In this document: in pieces, positions 5,888 through 6,259 of the stretch
How positions within the stretch are numbered: the stretch's first letter is position 1
Layout of the letters: every line of letters begins with the position of its first letter
Made by a program: the position numbers and the translations under genes
The notes under the pieces: generated by a model
What the model saw: only the letters and a program-made list of their open reading frames with translations
Told to the model about the DNA's origin: nothing
Databases searched by the model: none
Assembly: GCA_011390535.1 (NCBI GenBank)
Contig: JAABSF010000173.1
Coordinates: 1 to 6,259 of the forward strand
Length of the DNA stretch: 6,259 bases
Source of the DNA: Deltaproteobacteria bacterium
GTDB taxonomy: Bacteria; Myxococcota_A; Polyangia; HGW-17; SLPX01
Reading direction: 5' to 3'

Positions 5888-6259
5888 GTGGATTGTCTGC
5901 TCATACACGCACCGCGCATGCGGCCGCACTTCAATCAAATCATGGTCATGCCCGCCGGGTTGTTTAGCTTGGCGGATATATTGGATCAAAACGGTTTCAA
6001 AGTGCGCATCTTGCATCTAGGCCTCATGCAAAGCCATGACAACGATTTTGATCCGGCCGCCTACCTCACACGCCACCGCCCACCGATAGTTGGTCTTTCC
6101 CTGCATTGGTTCTACTCGGCGGCGGCAATCGACATGCACAAAAGCGCTTGTGCGGACGCAAAAAACCTTTCTTTTTCAACAAGAATTTCATTGTCCGCGA
6201 TTTGTTGAACGCCGCCGGTTACGGCATCAAGACCCTTCGTATTTCTTTTGATCCCGACC
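5888..6259 (+). pseudogene. B12-binding radical SAM protein, broken by an internal frame change; runs off the window
   Basis: The GTG start has a strong ribosome binding site. Residues 1-84 resemble the N-terminal cobalamin-binding fold of B12-dependent radical SAM enzymes: DCLLIHAPRM, then MVMPAGLFSLADILDQNGF, VRILHLGL and IVGLSLHWFYSAAAIDM. After that the frame makes no sense and ends at TGA 6206-6208. The -1 frame from about 6148 to the right edge reads LCGRKKPFFFNKNFIVRD, then YGIKTLRISFDPD. From family knowledge this resembles the segment just after the CxxxCxxC iron-sulfur motif. The rest of the B12 domain and the cysteine motif are therefore absent, which fits an internal deletion of several hundred bases that also changed the frame, between about 6135 and 6150. 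The class of substrate cannot be told. A programmed frameshift is the less likely alternative. Confidence 0.68.

Noticed and set aside
1..6259. tRNA or rRNA genes
   Set aside because: No cloverleaf with TTCGA-type loop context or conserved rRNA segment was seen on either strand.

Overview
The window looks like a Gram-negative anaerobe, possibly of the Desulfobacterota. The only grounds are the style of the two flanking housekeeping-type genes: a receiver-fused PEP synthase-like protein on the left and the start of a cobalamin-binding radical SAM gene on the right. No rRNA or other taxonomic marker is present, so this is a weak inference.

Layout. (1) Positions 1-2572, plus strand: the 3' part of a large gene with a receiver-like domain followed by a PEP synthase/pyruvate phosphate dikinase-type ATP-binding region. 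Its true start lies left of the window. (2) Positions 2573-2635: a short convergent gap with a hairpin able to stop transcription from both sides. (3) Positions 2619-5183, minus strand: a compact three-gene operon transcribed in the order C5-cytosine DNA methyltransferase, Vsr T:G mismatch endonuclease, HNH endonuclease. The genes overlap by 1 and 8 bases. I read this as a complete Type II restriction-modification system: the methyltransferase protects the host, Vsr repairs T:G mismatches left by deamination of the methylated cytosine, and the HNH protein is the probable restriction enzyme. (4) Positions 5184-5887: about 700 bases without an intact gene. (5) Positions 5888-6259, plus strand: the start of a B12-binding radical SAM gene with a good ribosome binding site, broken by a change of frame.

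The least expected content is in region 4. An 81-base stretch (5646-5726) joins two short relics of a second, diverged copy of the same restriction system. One matches the 3' end of the HNH gene and the other an internal part of the methyltransferase gene; they lie in the same orientation and order as the intact operon, with everything between them missing. Just left of it, four copies of CATGAAAT sit at spacings of exactly 20, 30 and 30 bases. Together with the broken radical SAM gene, this marks the right side of the operon as a site of repeated gain and loss of DNA.

The restriction operon is of a known kind. The relic, the helically phased octamer array, and the duplicated winged-helix-like front half of the HNH protein are the parts worth following up.
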